Source: Acanthochlamys bracteata | Lineage: Eukaryota > Streptophyta > Magnoliopsida > Pandanales > Velloziaceae | Length of the DNA: 64,000 nucleotides | Assembly: GCA_019914995.1 (NCBI GenBank) | Contig: CM034131.1 | Coordinates: 434,001 to 498,000 of the forward strand | Direction of reading: 5' to 3' | Shown here: in pieces, positions 38,212 through 49,794 of the stretch | Layout: each line of letters starts with the position of its first letter | Position numbering within the stretch: the first letter of the stretch is position 1 | Translations under genes and position numbers: made by a program | The notes under the pieces: model-generated | The model's database searches: none | Told to the model about the DNA's origin: nothing | The model's input: only the letters and a program-made list of their open reading frames with translations

Positions 38212-38844
38212 CTGAAGTTGATTCTGCATCAAGTAAGCTCCGATGACTCTCTCCGTCCCATCCTCCGTTCGGCTTCCGGCAGCCTTCGCAGTAGACTTCA
38301 CCATAGGAAAAAAAACACCTCCGGCTCTCGCGATTATACTAGGCATCGCCGGAGCAAGGAAAACTTCTGCGACAGCCAACGAATAAGCCAACCCTAGAGC
38401 TCTTCCTCCAGACAAGATTACGAAACAGCTCGCAATCCTATCGCCTAACCCCGTCTTTGTAATCCCTTTAGCTAAGAAGAAAGAAGCAGCAATCAACCAT
38501 ATTCCACCATCACCGAAAGCTTCAAATGCAACAGCAAACGGTAACGTCCCTGACAACACCGTAACAGTGAGGCTGATGAACGCGCATGCGCCGACAGGTA
38601 AAGGAAGTAAAGCGAGCGCCAGTACGGTTGAGATGAAGATGGATAGGAGTTGCCATGCTTGTGTTGTGAGTTCAGAAGGGCATGGAATGATGTATCTGAT
38701 GATTAGACCTGTGCAGACTGCTGCAGCTAGACTGAAAGGTTTTACGGTGGCGCCTTGCCGGAACAGGGAAGGTTTTCTTTGGGATGGTAGAGGTGTTTGC
38801 CGGAGAGGAAGAAGAGGAGTTGAGTCGTTGTTGTTGTTCTCCAT
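38212..38844 (-). CDS. Orphan DiT-type first exon: alternative first exon of DIT2 or truncated paralog
   Basis: An open frame starts at the Met at 38844 and ends at a good donor (cttcag before gtatgt), giving 211 residues in phase 0. It corresponds to exon 1 of the DiT2 gene: TTQAWQLLSIFIST, GGIWLIAASFFLAKGITKTG, LGLAYSLAVAEVFLAPAMPS and GAYLMQNQLQ. The break falls at the same place and phase as in DiT2 (QAQMQ). There is no stop or frameshift. The N terminus MENNNNDSTPLLPLR is short and does not look like a clear transit peptide. No DiT exons 2-4 lie between here and the next gene. The frame could therefore be spliced to the acceptor at 35819, skipping DiT2 exon 1, or be a tandem copy that lost its 3' part. 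Protein from this exon alone would be half a transporter. Confidence 0.72.
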
Positions 38845-38939
38845 TGTGCGGTTTGGTAAGAGGGAAAGAGTGAAGAAGAAAGAAATGTTGCTTGCGTGAG
38901 TGAATCAATGATTAGCTTACTGTAACAAGTAAATAATTT

Positions 38940-38947
38940 CATTTATA
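38940..38947 (-). promoter_or_regulatory. TATA box upstream of the orphan DiT exon
   Basis: TATAAATG on the minus strand, 96 bases upstream of the Met at 38844. This leaves room for a leader of about 65 bases, so the exon appears to have its own promoter. Confidence 0.5.
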
Positions 38948-40206
38948 GCCTATACATTAAATCAATATTTAATTTAACGTAATTTTATAATTTAATTAAA
39001 TTCTTAAATAAATCTAATTAAAATTAACTCCAATGCATAATGCAAGACAAATATTGGATGTAGTTTAATTAGTCTGCAGAAATATGATTTTATACTTAGT
39101 TTTTGAGATGTTGAATACTATTGTATAAATAAATAAATAATTAAATTTTATTAAGCAAACATGATCAACTACTCTATTGAAAATTATTTATCTTACAATT
39201 AAGGACAATGATTCTTTTTTTAATGAATAAAGATTGATCATATAAGCATAATGTCATTATCTTTTGCATAAAAATATCTTAATCTTTCTAGAAGGAGTGC
39301 ATCATAATTACGAGAACTTAAAAAAATTAAGTCCTTTAAACTTTTCTTTTCCAGAAAATGTCACATTTGACAGAAGCAGCAATGTTTTATTTGACCGCAG
39401 TATTCGCATATTGCATATTTCAAACGCCCATCATTTTATTTTTTTTATTAAATTTTAAATTTTAAATAATTTATATATTTTAATTATAAAAAAAAAATTA
39501 AAATTTTATTTTTATATGTAGAATTTTAGTACTAATAATTTTATTTACAACTTTTTAATACAACTATATTTTTTAATTTTTAACATATTTTTAAAATCTA
39601 TTGAAATATAAATACTAAACTCTACTCTCACTTTATTTTTAAAAAATTTTACTTTTTATTTTTCACTTTTATAAAACTCAATTATGGGTTTTTGAAATAC
39701 GCACTTAAAGCTGTATATATTTTTTTTCAGTAAATAATTCAAAATAAATTCGAAATATTTTATAATATAAAAAATCTTCTATAAAAAGCATTTAGGATTA
39801 GAAGGCAATGGCCCATTAAAACATGGGTAATGAGATGGGCCGTTCTGTATGGGTTAAGTGAAGTCAACGGCCCATTTTATTTCAGCTTTCGACCAAAAAA
39901 CTAGTAATTATTATTTTATAAAAAAACGAAATGAACGCAACAGGAGTTTTATTTATTTATTTATTTCTTGATTTATGAACTTGGTCAGAGTTTTTGTTGA
40001 TAGAAAATTGAAACCTTGAAGTTTCCAGCTTTCTTCTTTAAAACAAATTCAATCTTGGTGGGCTTTTGCTTTTTTTTTTTATGCCGTCAGTCAGCCTTCG
40101 CGTTCTAGTTAGGTTCTTTCTCCCTTATCTCATTGGTTCTTTTTCTAAAAAAATTTGGGTCTTGAATCAAAAAAAAGTTTCTTTGACTGTTTTGGTGATC
40201 AGTTTA
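38948..40206. other. AT-rich divergent spacer between DiT exon and RIBA
   Basis: Mostly AT-rich DNA with one MITE-like copy (39413..39707). The frame at 40066..40335 lies across the RIBA TATA box and is not credible as a gene. Confidence 0.5.
39413..39707. repeat. MITE-like element, copy C
   Basis: Starts gcatatttcaaacgccc and ends gggtttttgaaatacgc. The interior matches copies A and D (tttttcacttttataaaact, ttaacatatttttaaa). Confidence 0.6.
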
Positions 40207-40216
40207 TATATAAATA
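40207..40216 (+). promoter_or_regulatory. TATA box of RIBA
   Basis: TATATAAATA about 150 bases before the start codon. Confidence 0.55.
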
Positions 40217-40358
40217 TGGCACTAGAAGTTTGCGATCTCGAGCTAAAAGTTAGCACTTGTAGGAGAAGACCCAGAAGTGAGAGATCAGAAAACAAGAGAC
40301 TATACAATAGCAAAGAAGAGATCAAGAACAGCTAGTAGCAGAGTAGTAGTGGGTTTTC

Positions 40359-43300
40359 ATGGCTTCAGTTAGTACTTCCAATCTTATTGTACCACAGTGA
40401 GTTTCTCTTTCTTGAATTGCTTTTTGTTATGGTGTTAATTCTTGTTTTATTTGTTGTTTCTGATTTGTGTTTGGTTCAGATTTCCTTGCATTGTGACAAT
40501 ATATGAATTTATATGGAATCTGTTCCTCAAATTTGTGAGATCTGGTTGGAAATTGGAAAGAAGTTTTTTTGTTTTATGGGTAACGTTTTGACAATGGTAG
40601 CTAGATAAGTGAAAACCGTCAGAATTATTGAATCTTTCAAAAGGGAGAATTTGGGTTTTGAACGTTTTGATTCTTCTTGCCTGATGTTTCGTAAGCCTTG
40701 CCTACTCTTAGGTCAATCCTAAATCTTGATTAAGACAGCTTCGTGAATCCATCTGACATTTTGATTTATTTGAGTTCTTTTTATCGAAGAGATTGAAATC
40801 TAGCGCAGTGTGTTTCTTTGCTCTCTGATATTATGTGGAATATGATGGATATCCTGTTCGTCAGTTTTGTATATTGATGGATATCTCATTATTGCTTTAC
40901 TTTCTGTTTCCCGTAGATGGCACAATTACTTGAAGGGTTCCCTAGACCAAGAGTCTGTTAAGTTAGTTAAAGTGAATAAGAAGGCTTTTTATTCGTCACC
41001 ATCTCTTCATACAAGAGTTCGATGCCTTCCCCAAAGCAGAGACAGCGGTCGCAGAGCGACACCAGGCTCCATTCCTGATGAATTTCACAAAAATAGTTGG
41101 TTTGCTGGACAAAATAATTCAATAGTCGGAAGGCACTCCGTAATTAAATCTGAGCATGTAACGCAAGCTGTTGCATTCAAATACGAAGTTAACTCATTGC
41201 AGGATGATTCCTTAGATCACAACGAGGAGCCTGACTTGGATTCTCCAACACCAGGGTTCTCCTCTATTGCAGAGGCTATTGAGGATATTCAACAAGGCAA
41301 GGTAAGTTATACTATTTGCAGCTTGCTGCATCCTTACATCTGAACCTAATTATATTCTACAATTTAAATGTAAAACTGATGGAGATCAATTTGCAGTATG
41401 TAATTGTCGTAGACGATGAAGACAGAGAAAATGAAGGAGATCTTATTATAGCTGCGTCCATGGTAAAACCAGAAGATATGGCTTTCATTGTAAGGCATGG
41501 AACAGGAATTGTTTGTGTAAGCATGAAAGCGGAAGATCTTGAGAGGTTACAGTTGCCACTAATGGTTGCAACAAAGGAAAATGAGGACAAACTTCATACG
41601 GCATTCACTGTGTCAGTGGTATGTGCTTTATTTTAGTTCAAAAGTTTTCATGCTTCATCAAGGATAGGAAATGAAGTGCTCTCTTTCACTCTCACTATCT
41701 TCAACCTTTGGTTTTGCTAAAATTGTCCACAATTAGAACTAACATCTGTTGGTTTCAGTAAATAGCAAGTAGTAGAGTAAGCTTTACTATTAGTAATAGA
41801 ATGTAATGCTATATATATTGAGCCAACTTTTGCACTTTGATGATACTGCACTATTCTTTTGCACATCAAGTCTACCATTCTAGTCATGACCTTTCTTTAG
41901 TATCTATAAGCGTTTTCTTTCATTGTACTTAATAGACATGGAACCTAAACTTCATGCTAGAGTATTCGTGTGTGGTAATATTTTAAACCTCCGACTCGTA
42001 AGATAGTGACATTTGAAAAACTGTTATATCCATATAGTCCATTTGTAGTATCTTGTGGTAGCTTTCACAATTGACTGAAATCATTAAGCTTAAACTGCTA
42101 GTGGCCTTCCGGCAGGATGCAAAAGAAGGCACTACTACTGGAGTTTCTGCTAAAGATAGAGCGGCGACAATTTTGGCTCTCGCTTCAAGCACGTCAAAGC
42201 CTGAGGACTTCAATCGCCCTGGCCATATATTTCCTTTGATGTACAGGGAAGGGGGCGTTCTTAAAAGGGCTGGGCATACAGAAGCCTCAGTCGATCTTGC
42301 TGTGTTGGCTGGCTTATCTCCTGTTGCAGTCTTGAGTGAGATTGTAGATGATAGTGATGGTTCTATGGCCAGATTGCCAAAGCTTCGTGAATTTGCAAAG
42401 AAAGAGAATCTGAAAATTATCTCTATCGCTGATTTGATAAGGTGAGTTTTGAGCAATATTTGAAGTTTTTGAGCCTTTCATAGGAGTAGATTTGCTTTAG
42501 TGAGCTCTCTAGTTCATAGATGGATAGATAATTGGATGGAATGCATGTTTATATTCTAAAATAGTGGGAAGACAAGAATCATGAGGAAAGTAACCTACAA
42601 GGACAATAGCTGTGTTAAGAGAAGAGTCATTCTTCTTTTCTTGCATATGCTATACCACAAGAGAACACGGAGCTTCGAATGAAGTGGGATAGTAATAGGA
42701 AATGGGGAGGTAAAAAATCTTATTTGAGCTATTCCCGACTAAAGCCAGGATAAATTATTGGAGATAAGTATTATGGTCATAGATATGACTAGACGCATGT
42801 ACAGAATGGTGGTTCCACTCAAATCCTGTGGAACCATATTGCATTCAGAAGATTTTGTCAAGCTATATTGGTCACTGACCTCTTTCATATTAGAATTCAC
42901 TATGTTTCTGTAAGATTATTGGCTCTATGACTCTATGCAGGTAGACTAATATGTGGCTGCATTATAGAAATTTGCAGTAGGCTTGAATATTTTTCGGAGG
43001 AGTTCAAAATTTTGACCATGTGTGATTCTTAGTACTTATTTGATTGGTTTAACAGGTATAGGAGGAAGAGAGATCAGCTGGTTGTGCGTGCATCTGTTGC
43101 CCGCTTACCCTTGAAGTGGGGCAATCTCCAGGCCTACTGTTACCGCTCAATGCTTGATGGCATGGAGCACATTGCTATGGTCAAAGTAAGTTGTTAGATG
43201 CCCTTACTTTTTCTTAGTAAAAGCACCTGTATGAAGTATTGCCATTATATAATTGCTGAAATGAGACTTTACTTGCAAAGTATAACAAGAAGCATATCGC

Positions 43301-44043
43301 CTTAGCAACCCGTTGTAGTGTTAAATATTAAATAAGAAAAACTGCTCGTACACTATTATTTCACCTTCAAGGATATTGACCTTTCTCACTTCTAAATTTT
43401 AACAGGGAGATATAGGTGACGGACAAGATGTCCTGGTGAGGGTACATTCAGAATGTCTGACAGGAGACATATTTGGATCAGCAAGATGTGATTGTGGAAA
43501 CCAGCTATCACTTGCCATGGAGCTAATTGAGAAAGCTGGCCGTGGCGTATTGGTATACCTACGTGGACATGAGGGTAGGGGAATTGGCCTAGGTCACAAG
43601 CTCCGCGCTTACAATTTGCAGGATGAAGGACGAGATACTGTTGAAGCTAATGAAGAATTAGGTTTGCCAGTAGATTCTCGCGAGTATGGCATTGGAGCGC
43701 AGGTAAAGTTGCAATCAGTCTCTGAATACATGTCACAAATACCACTTAAAATTATCAATGTTTAATAGTATTTTGTTTTGTTTTTGTCTCCCAGATCTTA
43801 CGGGATCTTGGTGTTCGCACAATGAGGCTGATGACCAACAACCCGACAAAGTACTTGGGGCTCAAAGGTTACGGGCTAAGCGTGGTGGGAAGAGTTCCAC
43901 TACTAACTCCAATAACAACAGAAAACAGGAGGTATCTGGAGACGAAGAGATTGAAGATGGGACATGTTTATAGTTCCGACTTCAATAACAAGCTAAGCTT
44001 AATCCAACCCACAAGCACTGACGAACAGCCTCTGGCTGTATAG
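40359..44043 (+). CDS. RIBA1: Bifunctional riboflavin biosynthesis protein RIBA, chloroplastic
   Basis: Seven exons, 40359..40396, 40917..41301, 41397..41618, 42116..42441, 43056..43185, 43406..43702 and 43795..44043, give 548 residues. The first 120 or so are variable with a transit-like N terminus ([13 protein letters not shown]). Residues 142-324 form 3,4-dihydroxy-2-butanone-4-phosphate synthase, with the acidic loop [10 protein letters not shown] (Glu152, Glu154, Asp156) and HTEASVDL. The C-terminal part is GTP cyclohydrolase II, with zinc ligands Cys384, Cys395 and Cys397 ([15 protein letters not shown]), [13 protein letters not shown] and MTNNPTKY. It makes both precursors of riboflavin in plastids, from ribulose-5-phosphate and GTP. 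Both active sites look complete, unlike RIBA2/RIBA3 in Arabidopsis, where one half is impaired. The short first exon places the splice inside codon 13. Confidence 0.96.
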
Positions 44044-44244
44044 AAGAAGAAGACATTGCTATCGCAGCAAGTGTATACTTCAAGCCTGATTCGATTAACA
44101 ACGACAAAAAAACTTCTTCTGAAATTTGATTCTTTCATTATTAAATCAGATTTTCATCTACCTACATATTGCAGAAAGAAGATTTCGTGGAGCAGGGATA
44201 TTTTTTACCACATTCGATATGAATGAATATGTAAAGCATATTAC

Positions 44245-44266
44245 ATATATATATATATATATATAT
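44245..44266. repeat. (AT)11 microsatellite in the RIBA 3' region
   Basis: An uninterrupted run of AT dinucleotides about 200 bases after the stop codon. Confidence 0.9.
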
Positions 44267-46153
44267 TTTCTAAACCTTTGTTAACTCGTTGTTGAAGATC
44301 CTTGTACTTTAGACAATCTTGTTATAATTAATGTTGACCTGTTCTGCTAAATGTTTCTGAGGAACAAACTCAAACAAGCGTGAAATCTCTTGATGAGAGC
44401 TTTCTCTGATACTATATGGCGCGTTTATTGACTATCTAAATTTTGTTTTTTACTCATTTTTAATATAAACTAAACACAAGTTTAAAATAAATTTTTTTCT
44501 ATTAATTTTTTAAAATTTAATTTGAAAAGTTACTATTAATATAAAGTTTTACTTTTTATTAAGTATTTTTAATTAATTTAATTTTTAAATTTATTTTTAA
44601 AAAATGAATTATTTCGAGCTAAACACATCCTATGTGAATGTGCTATCCAACTTTATTAGAAAAGTGTGAGAATGCAAACATATTTAGTGTGCAATTTTTT
44701 ATATCCAGAAATAATTTTTTATTAATTATATATTTTAGTTATTTATTAATTCTAAAATTTTATTTTATTTTATTATAAAAATTTATCATTTTTAATTTTT
44801 AAAATTCTACGATCACTTTTAATCCACTTTTAAATATAAACTCATTGTTAACAAAATTTTATTTTCATAAAATTTATTTTTATAAAACTTATTTTTGCTT
44901 AATTAAACCACGCACTCAGCTATCTAATCTAGCTTTATTTAGTTTCCTTCATTCATATTTCTGCATTATTATGACCTGTAAACTACTTTGATTTCGGAAA
45001 GGTTGAACAGAACATGCTCGCAATGTTTCTCCGATGATTCCTCGAAAGATTGAAACTTTCTTTCTTGCTTTTTTTTTTTTCCCCAAAAGAAAGTAAAGGT
45101 TGGACTTTTAAGTTCTTCCTCTTTTTCGTTTTGTCGCTTGGAAGAATTCATAGAGAGCTCAACGGTTAATTAGTTGTCAACACGATTATTGCAGCCGACC
45201 GTTTGAAATAATAAATATTTATAATCTATGGTTTCTAATTTATTCACAAAATAAATATAAATTTAATTATTATTATTTGTCGGTATTTTTATTTTAGAAA
45301 TTACAACGTATATTAACATATTACGTTCGAACCATAACATGATCAAATATGTTTAACTTTAATATTAATTATTCAAAAAAGTTATACATTTTAATTTCGA
45401 TAAATTTACAAATTAAATAAATTAATTAAATATTATAAATTAAAAACATATATATTAAATTAAAATTTAATATTATTATTTTAAATATTTTATAATTATT
45501 AATTAATATATAATATATACAAATTATATAAGTTAAATCATTTTATTCGAATCGATCTAAATTTATTTAAAATTTTAGATTAACTTTGAGTTAATTTAAA
45601 ATTATTCGAATTATAACTAAATTTAAATTTGATTTAAATTGATCTGAGTTCGGATGGAAATATTAGAATCGAATCAACATATTGTCACACTTTTTAATGT
45701 AGAAATTTAACCGTTAGAAACTTGTAGTCGGTGCAGTTCTCTAGAAGAACGCGGAGAACGAGGCGTCCATCATTCCTTCCTTCTTTGACCTGATACTCGT
45801 TTCCCTATTATATATAGTCGTTTCCCATTATACATTTATATTCAATTTAATGCAAAATAAAAATAGAACATTGATGAAGCATTCGTTATTCACTTCATTG
45901 ATTTCACACGGCTTTGAATTTTTCTTAAAAATTTTTTTGCAAGCATTACTATTTGGTCACAAGTTGATTGAAATTCATTGAACAATACTGGGAAACGCGT
46001 TATATTAATGAATTCTTTTTACCAACGGTCTTTAGCCAGTAGTGTACTGCCTGTCACCTAATTAATATAATACATAATTTATCTTCAAATTCTTTATTGA
46101 AAATTTTTAAAAATAAACATAAAAAACAAGGCAACCGTTGCCATTCTCTTCTC
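44267..46153. other. AT-rich spacer between RIBA and AGP
   Basis: 44400-44930 and 45240-45530 are composed of degenerate AT-rich repeats. 45350-45700 resembles the element at 61755..62248. A minus-strand frame at 44969..45151 has no motif. Confidence 0.5.
45350..45700. repeat. Degenerate repeat related to the element at 61755..62248
   Basis: Shares a block of words with the later copy: aatttcgataaatttacaaa, ttaaattgatctgagttcgg, gaatcgaatc. The terminal repeats are not preserved. Confidence 0.4.
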
Positions 46154-46160
46154 TATAAAA
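46154..46160 (+). promoter_or_regulatory. TATA box of the AGP gene
   Basis: TATAAAA with a C-rich leader of about 180 bases before the start codon. Confidence 0.6.
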
Positions 46161-46366
46161 CCCTTCATCTTCTCTCCCTTTCTCTTCACAAACTGCTCAA
46201 AAATCCCAACTTTCTCATCATCAAAATCCAATCTTTTCACTTCCAAGCTCATCTAATTCAAACCAATTTCGATCCACATTGATCAAAAATCAATTCTTGT
46301 GTTGAAAATCCAATCTTTGATCTCAGCACACTGTTAAAAATTCAATCCTTCCACAGAATTTCAACA

Positions 46367-46747
46367 ATGGCGAGCTCAGCAATCGTTGCCATGGCTGCTG
46401 CTGTGGCTTTCCTTCTGGTAACTTCATCAATGGCACAAGCACCATTATTAGCACCAGTTGCAGCACCACGAGCAGCTCAGCGCGTTTCTCCGAAACCGTC
46501 TCCCGTTTCCCCACCGAGAGCTTCCCAAGTTTTAGCTCCCGCAAAGGCACCAAGTTCCGGTGAGCTTTCCTCACCGCCATCGCCAGTTACTGCTGATGGT
46601 CCAGCCTCAGGCCCTGCTAGTTCCACCACTACTAATGCTGCCGGATCGCCAGGACCTTCTATTGCTGAGCCGCCGTCGAACAACGCTGCTGGCATCAAAG
46701 CTGCTGGATGGATTTCTGCTGCCGTCATCGTTGCCGCTATGATATAA
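46367..46747 (+). CDS. Classical arabinogalactan protein (GPI-anchored)
   Basis: Single exon, 126 residues. Residues 1-24 are a signal peptide (AIVAMAAAVAFLLVTSSMAQ). The mature part is rich in Pro, Ala, Ser and Thr with AP, SP and TP pairs (APLLAPVAAP, SPKPSPVSPP, SPPSPVTADGPASGP), which direct proline hydroxylation and arabinogalactan addition. The C-terminal 20 residues are hydrophobic (AAGWISAAVIVAAMI) after a small-residue stretch, fitting a GPI-anchor signal. It would sit at the plasma-membrane outer face and cell wall. Family roles include growth and signalling; the specific function is unknown. It follows RIBA, as AGP1 does in Arabidopsis. Confidence 0.93.
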   Translation: MASSAIVAMAAAVAFLLVTSSMAQAPLLAPVAAPRAAQRVSPKPSPVSPPRASQVLAPAKAPSSGELSSPPSPVTADGPASGPASSTTTNAAGSPGPSIAEPPSNNAAGIKAAGWISAAVIVAAMI

Positions 46748-47239
46748 ATTCTTTTTCTTTTTCTTTTTTTTGGAAATTGTCTTCGTTTGTTCTTTGTTTC
46801 TTTTGATTTAAAAGAAAAGAATTTATTGGATTATATTATGCTGATGATGATATACGTATGATGAGTCTTGGGAAGAGAGAAATCAGAAATTTGGTTTATA
46901 TACAATTGTAATGTTTAATTTGTTCTCGTTTATATTTTTTTGAAAAATTTTCTCTTTTTTTCTATCATACTAATTTGTTCTACCATGCTTCTATCTGTTT
47001 GTAATGTTTTACGTTCTCCTTCCAAATTTCTTTCAGAATTTTTTTATTTTATTTTGCAAACTGTTCTTTCGTTGTTCATTGCTGCGTTCAACTCCTAACA
47101 AATCTTTACCATTTTAATATAAGCATTTCCATTCTAATAAGTTGAAAATGATTTTTTACAAAGAAGAGGTTTAACATATATACACATGAAAATATTAAGG
47201 TTTTTGGTTGAAAAATTACATAATCACATAATCCAAAAG

Positions 47240-47618
47240 TTTCAAAGAAACTGCTGCCGTGCTTTAAGAACCTAAAGATGATCGTCTCTAGCGCCGCCGC
47301 CGCTGATCGATGACAGAGAAGAAAACATGGTTGAAATTATTCTTTAAGAAACTGATCTTTTGATGATCTTCAGCCATTTTCACCGTTTGCTCCGCCGCCT
47401 TATCTACTGCATGGAAGGTTCTTCTCAATGTTTTCTAAACGATTAATACAGAATTCATGGAAGGTTCATTACTTTTATTGATCGACACAAACGTATAAGA
47501 TTCTTTACGAATTATTAGATAGAGCTGATCATCTGAAATACCTTCTGCATTCACTATATTTCTGCAGACAGGAAATAGGTGAGAAGCAAAAAGAAAGAAC
47601 CCAAAAAACCATCCACTG
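47240..47618 (-). pseudogene. Relic of the plastid membrane/coiled-coil gene family
   Basis: On the minus strand, 47618..47542 matches exon 2 of the genes at 50142 and 54543. It encodes GWFFGFFLFASHLFPV and NIVNAE, with intact AG acceptor and GT donor. From 47434 downward a relic of exon 3 follows: an AG acceptor, then codons related to IEK. The match resumes as DKAAEQTVKMAEDHQK, but a length change puts a stop between the two parts. No exon 1 with a transit peptide is seen upstream. About 47245-47345 is a segment shared with 53305-53420 (gatgatcgtctct, gccgccgccg, tgatcgatgac). I call it a pseudogene; a rescued short product cannot be excluded. Confidence 0.7.
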
Positions 47619-48269
47619 CTGCAACAAAAATTTCCCAGAAAGAAATAAAATTTACCAAACAGATTTGCATCTTTGTTCACAAATATATAATTTGATATTA
47701 ATTGCTAACAAATTTCATCTGCACTTGTTTCTAAATTTGAAAAATAGAAAAAAAATTTGAATATCAAGTTCCATCACTAATCAAACAAAAGTAATTTTCG
47801 TTGTTCTGGTTAGGCAGAAGAGGGAAAGCTGCAAATCTTACTGTGTAGCAAGAAAATAAATTCTAATTTCAACCAATATATTAATTTTAAGTTCACAACA
47901 AAGACTTTTTTGAAGCTCAAAATAAAGAGCTTTTCTAAAAACAGTTAAATTTAAAATTTTCAAAAAATAAATTTATTTTTTTATGAAAAAATTTACATAT
48001 ATAAAATTGTGCGATATATAACTCATATGTACTTTTAAAATTTTTATATAAACTTTTAAAAATATTGTAAAAAATTTATTAAAATATAATTTTTTTAAAA
48101 AGAAATGTAATAAAGTACCGCAAAACATCCCCACAAATTAAATCTCTTCTCCCTTAACAATATCTTCGAGTACATTGCTAATAAATAAAATATTCTTTAA
48201 AACAATCAATTAAGTATTCTTAAAATAATTTTAAGTTAACAATAAACTGATACCAAATGATATACTCCG
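47619..48269. other. Upstream DNA of the relic, duplicated from the same unit
   Basis: Matches, in diverged form, the DNA upstream of the gene at 54543..55331, for example near 47790 and 56470 (aattttc, ttggttag, aaatctta). AT-rich; no gene. Confidence 0.5.
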
Positions 48270-48560
48270 CCAAAACAATCGGCACCAGATTTGAAATTAA
48301 ATAATGCAATTACAAAATAGAAAACAAAATAAGTTAATCTAAAAAAACCAAATTAATCATTATTCATCTTCTTGTCTGACACTTGCATTCTAATAAACCA
48401 AGTGCCTAGAAAGACATGAAGGCGGTTGGACACAAGTTGCTACGAATTTTTTACTAAATGCATGCATCCTTGCCGATGATCGGTAGAAAGGAGTTGAAGT
48501 TAGTTGTTGACATGCAGACGCCTGGTATTTGGGTTCAGTTAGGCTGAGAAAAAATATATA
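48270..48560. repeat. Dispersed repeat, copy 1 (paired with 49795..50070)
   Basis: Shares long stretches with 49795..50070 in the same orientation: aagttaatcta, aaaccaaa, attattcat, aaaggagttgaag, catgcagacg or catacagacg, and gtatttgggt. The two copies flank gypsy-type coding debris, so they may be remains of long terminal repeats. Confidence 0.55.
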
Positions 48561-48935
48561 GAGAAATCTTCCTAGGTGGCGTTGAGTCGGGGCACGACCT
48601 CCCAAGTCACTAAAATTTCTTGATGTGAAGTGCTGCCATGAGTCATAGTCCGACGATTTAGTATTTCGTGAATGGAGGTGTAAGTAACAGTCATTTTATA
48701 AAGGAGGAATCACATGGTAAGAAACAGGAGAAACACAACGTCCGTCCTTAAGCTGAGAAATATAAAATATTGGATGAACGCGAGAGTCCGGAGAAAGATC
48801 AAGTTTATATGCCATTGGTTCAATGCGTTCCAAAATGAGAAACGATCTATAGAAGCAGTAGTGGAGTTTATGATGACGACGGTTTGTGATAGACACCAGA
48901 ACGGTATGGTTGAAGTTTATGATAAACTTGAGCAC
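48560..48935 (-). mobile_element. Ty3/gypsy retrotransposon fragment (end of integrase region)
   Basis: On the minus strand the frame reads LILERIEPMAYKLDLSPDSR followed by VHPIFYISQLK. This is the conserved stretch near the end of plant Ty3/gypsy polyproteins. Further on, around 48585-48625, a chromodomain-like tail VTWEVVPRLNAT, a stop, then EDF is readable. No protease, reverse transcriptase or RNase H segments were found nearby, so this is a small dead fragment. Confidence 0.8.
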
Positions 48936-49794
48936 CTAGTTCACAGTGTTTGTCGCACCGATGTCAATCCGTAATTTGCTTCATTCTGCTTTATTCCTTC
49001 GGGAGGTGAAATTTTAAGTCATGAAGAATTGCGACACGATCACTGAGCTATTAGCCTAAGGTATTGGATACATGCCCTGCAGTGAAGGACACTAGTGAAG
49101 GACACCGATTAACTCAGCAACTTCCATCGGGTTGTACTAAATAGACTCTGAGTTAATCGGTTTAACAATTCACACCTCTTAATAGTTCAATATTGACTGG
49201 ATATTGAAATATGTATGTGCATATTGGAATAATCTCACATTGATTAAGTGCTATAATATATGTGATTATATGTAGGAGATACTAATTCCTACATAGTTGA
49301 TCATTTATTTTAGGTTAGAGATTCGTTCCTACAATTTGCATTGGAATTCTGTAGGATAGAGCCACCCAACTTATTGCTGGAAAGGGAGATTGCTAAGCCT
49401 CCAAATCATGCTGAGTTATAACGTAAAAGACTTATTGGGCAAGGGGAAAAACATACTAGTTCGGTGGCATAAATTCGGATTAATTAAGTAGGAGTTTGGG
49501 ATAGCACCCAAATGAAAAAATGTACTCGTTTATTTGCAGATGAATCAACAGCTCGTCATGATTTGAGCTAAGTGGATTCCGACTTTGTGGGCTTAATAAT
49601 TTCACATTGGCTGAATGTTAGAATGAGCATATGCTCATATATAAAAAATACTAATCTCTAATTAGTTAGCTAATTATTTAGTTTGAAAACTTGATCCTAC
49701 AATGAAAAACGGAGATTTTGGAGGCTGCATAAACTCTTCAAATGGGGAGGTTGATGTGTAGGGCAAATTCGGCATTGCTGCAGATTTTGCAAGC
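48936..49794. mobile_element. Non-coding retroelement debris
   Basis: Between the gypsy coding fragment and the second flanking repeat. Two related stretches (about 49220-49325 and 49600-49690) share cacattg, atactaat and gttgatc- or gttagct-type words. No open frame has a motif. Confidence 0.4.

Noticed and set aside
40066..40335. 89-codon frame upstream of RIBA
   Set aside because: It spans the RIBA TATA box, starts upstream of the likely transcription start and has no motif.
46477..46728. Antisense frame inside the AGP gene
   Set aside because: It is a shadow of the Pro/Ala/Ser-rich sense frame, which has a signal peptide and GPI signal.
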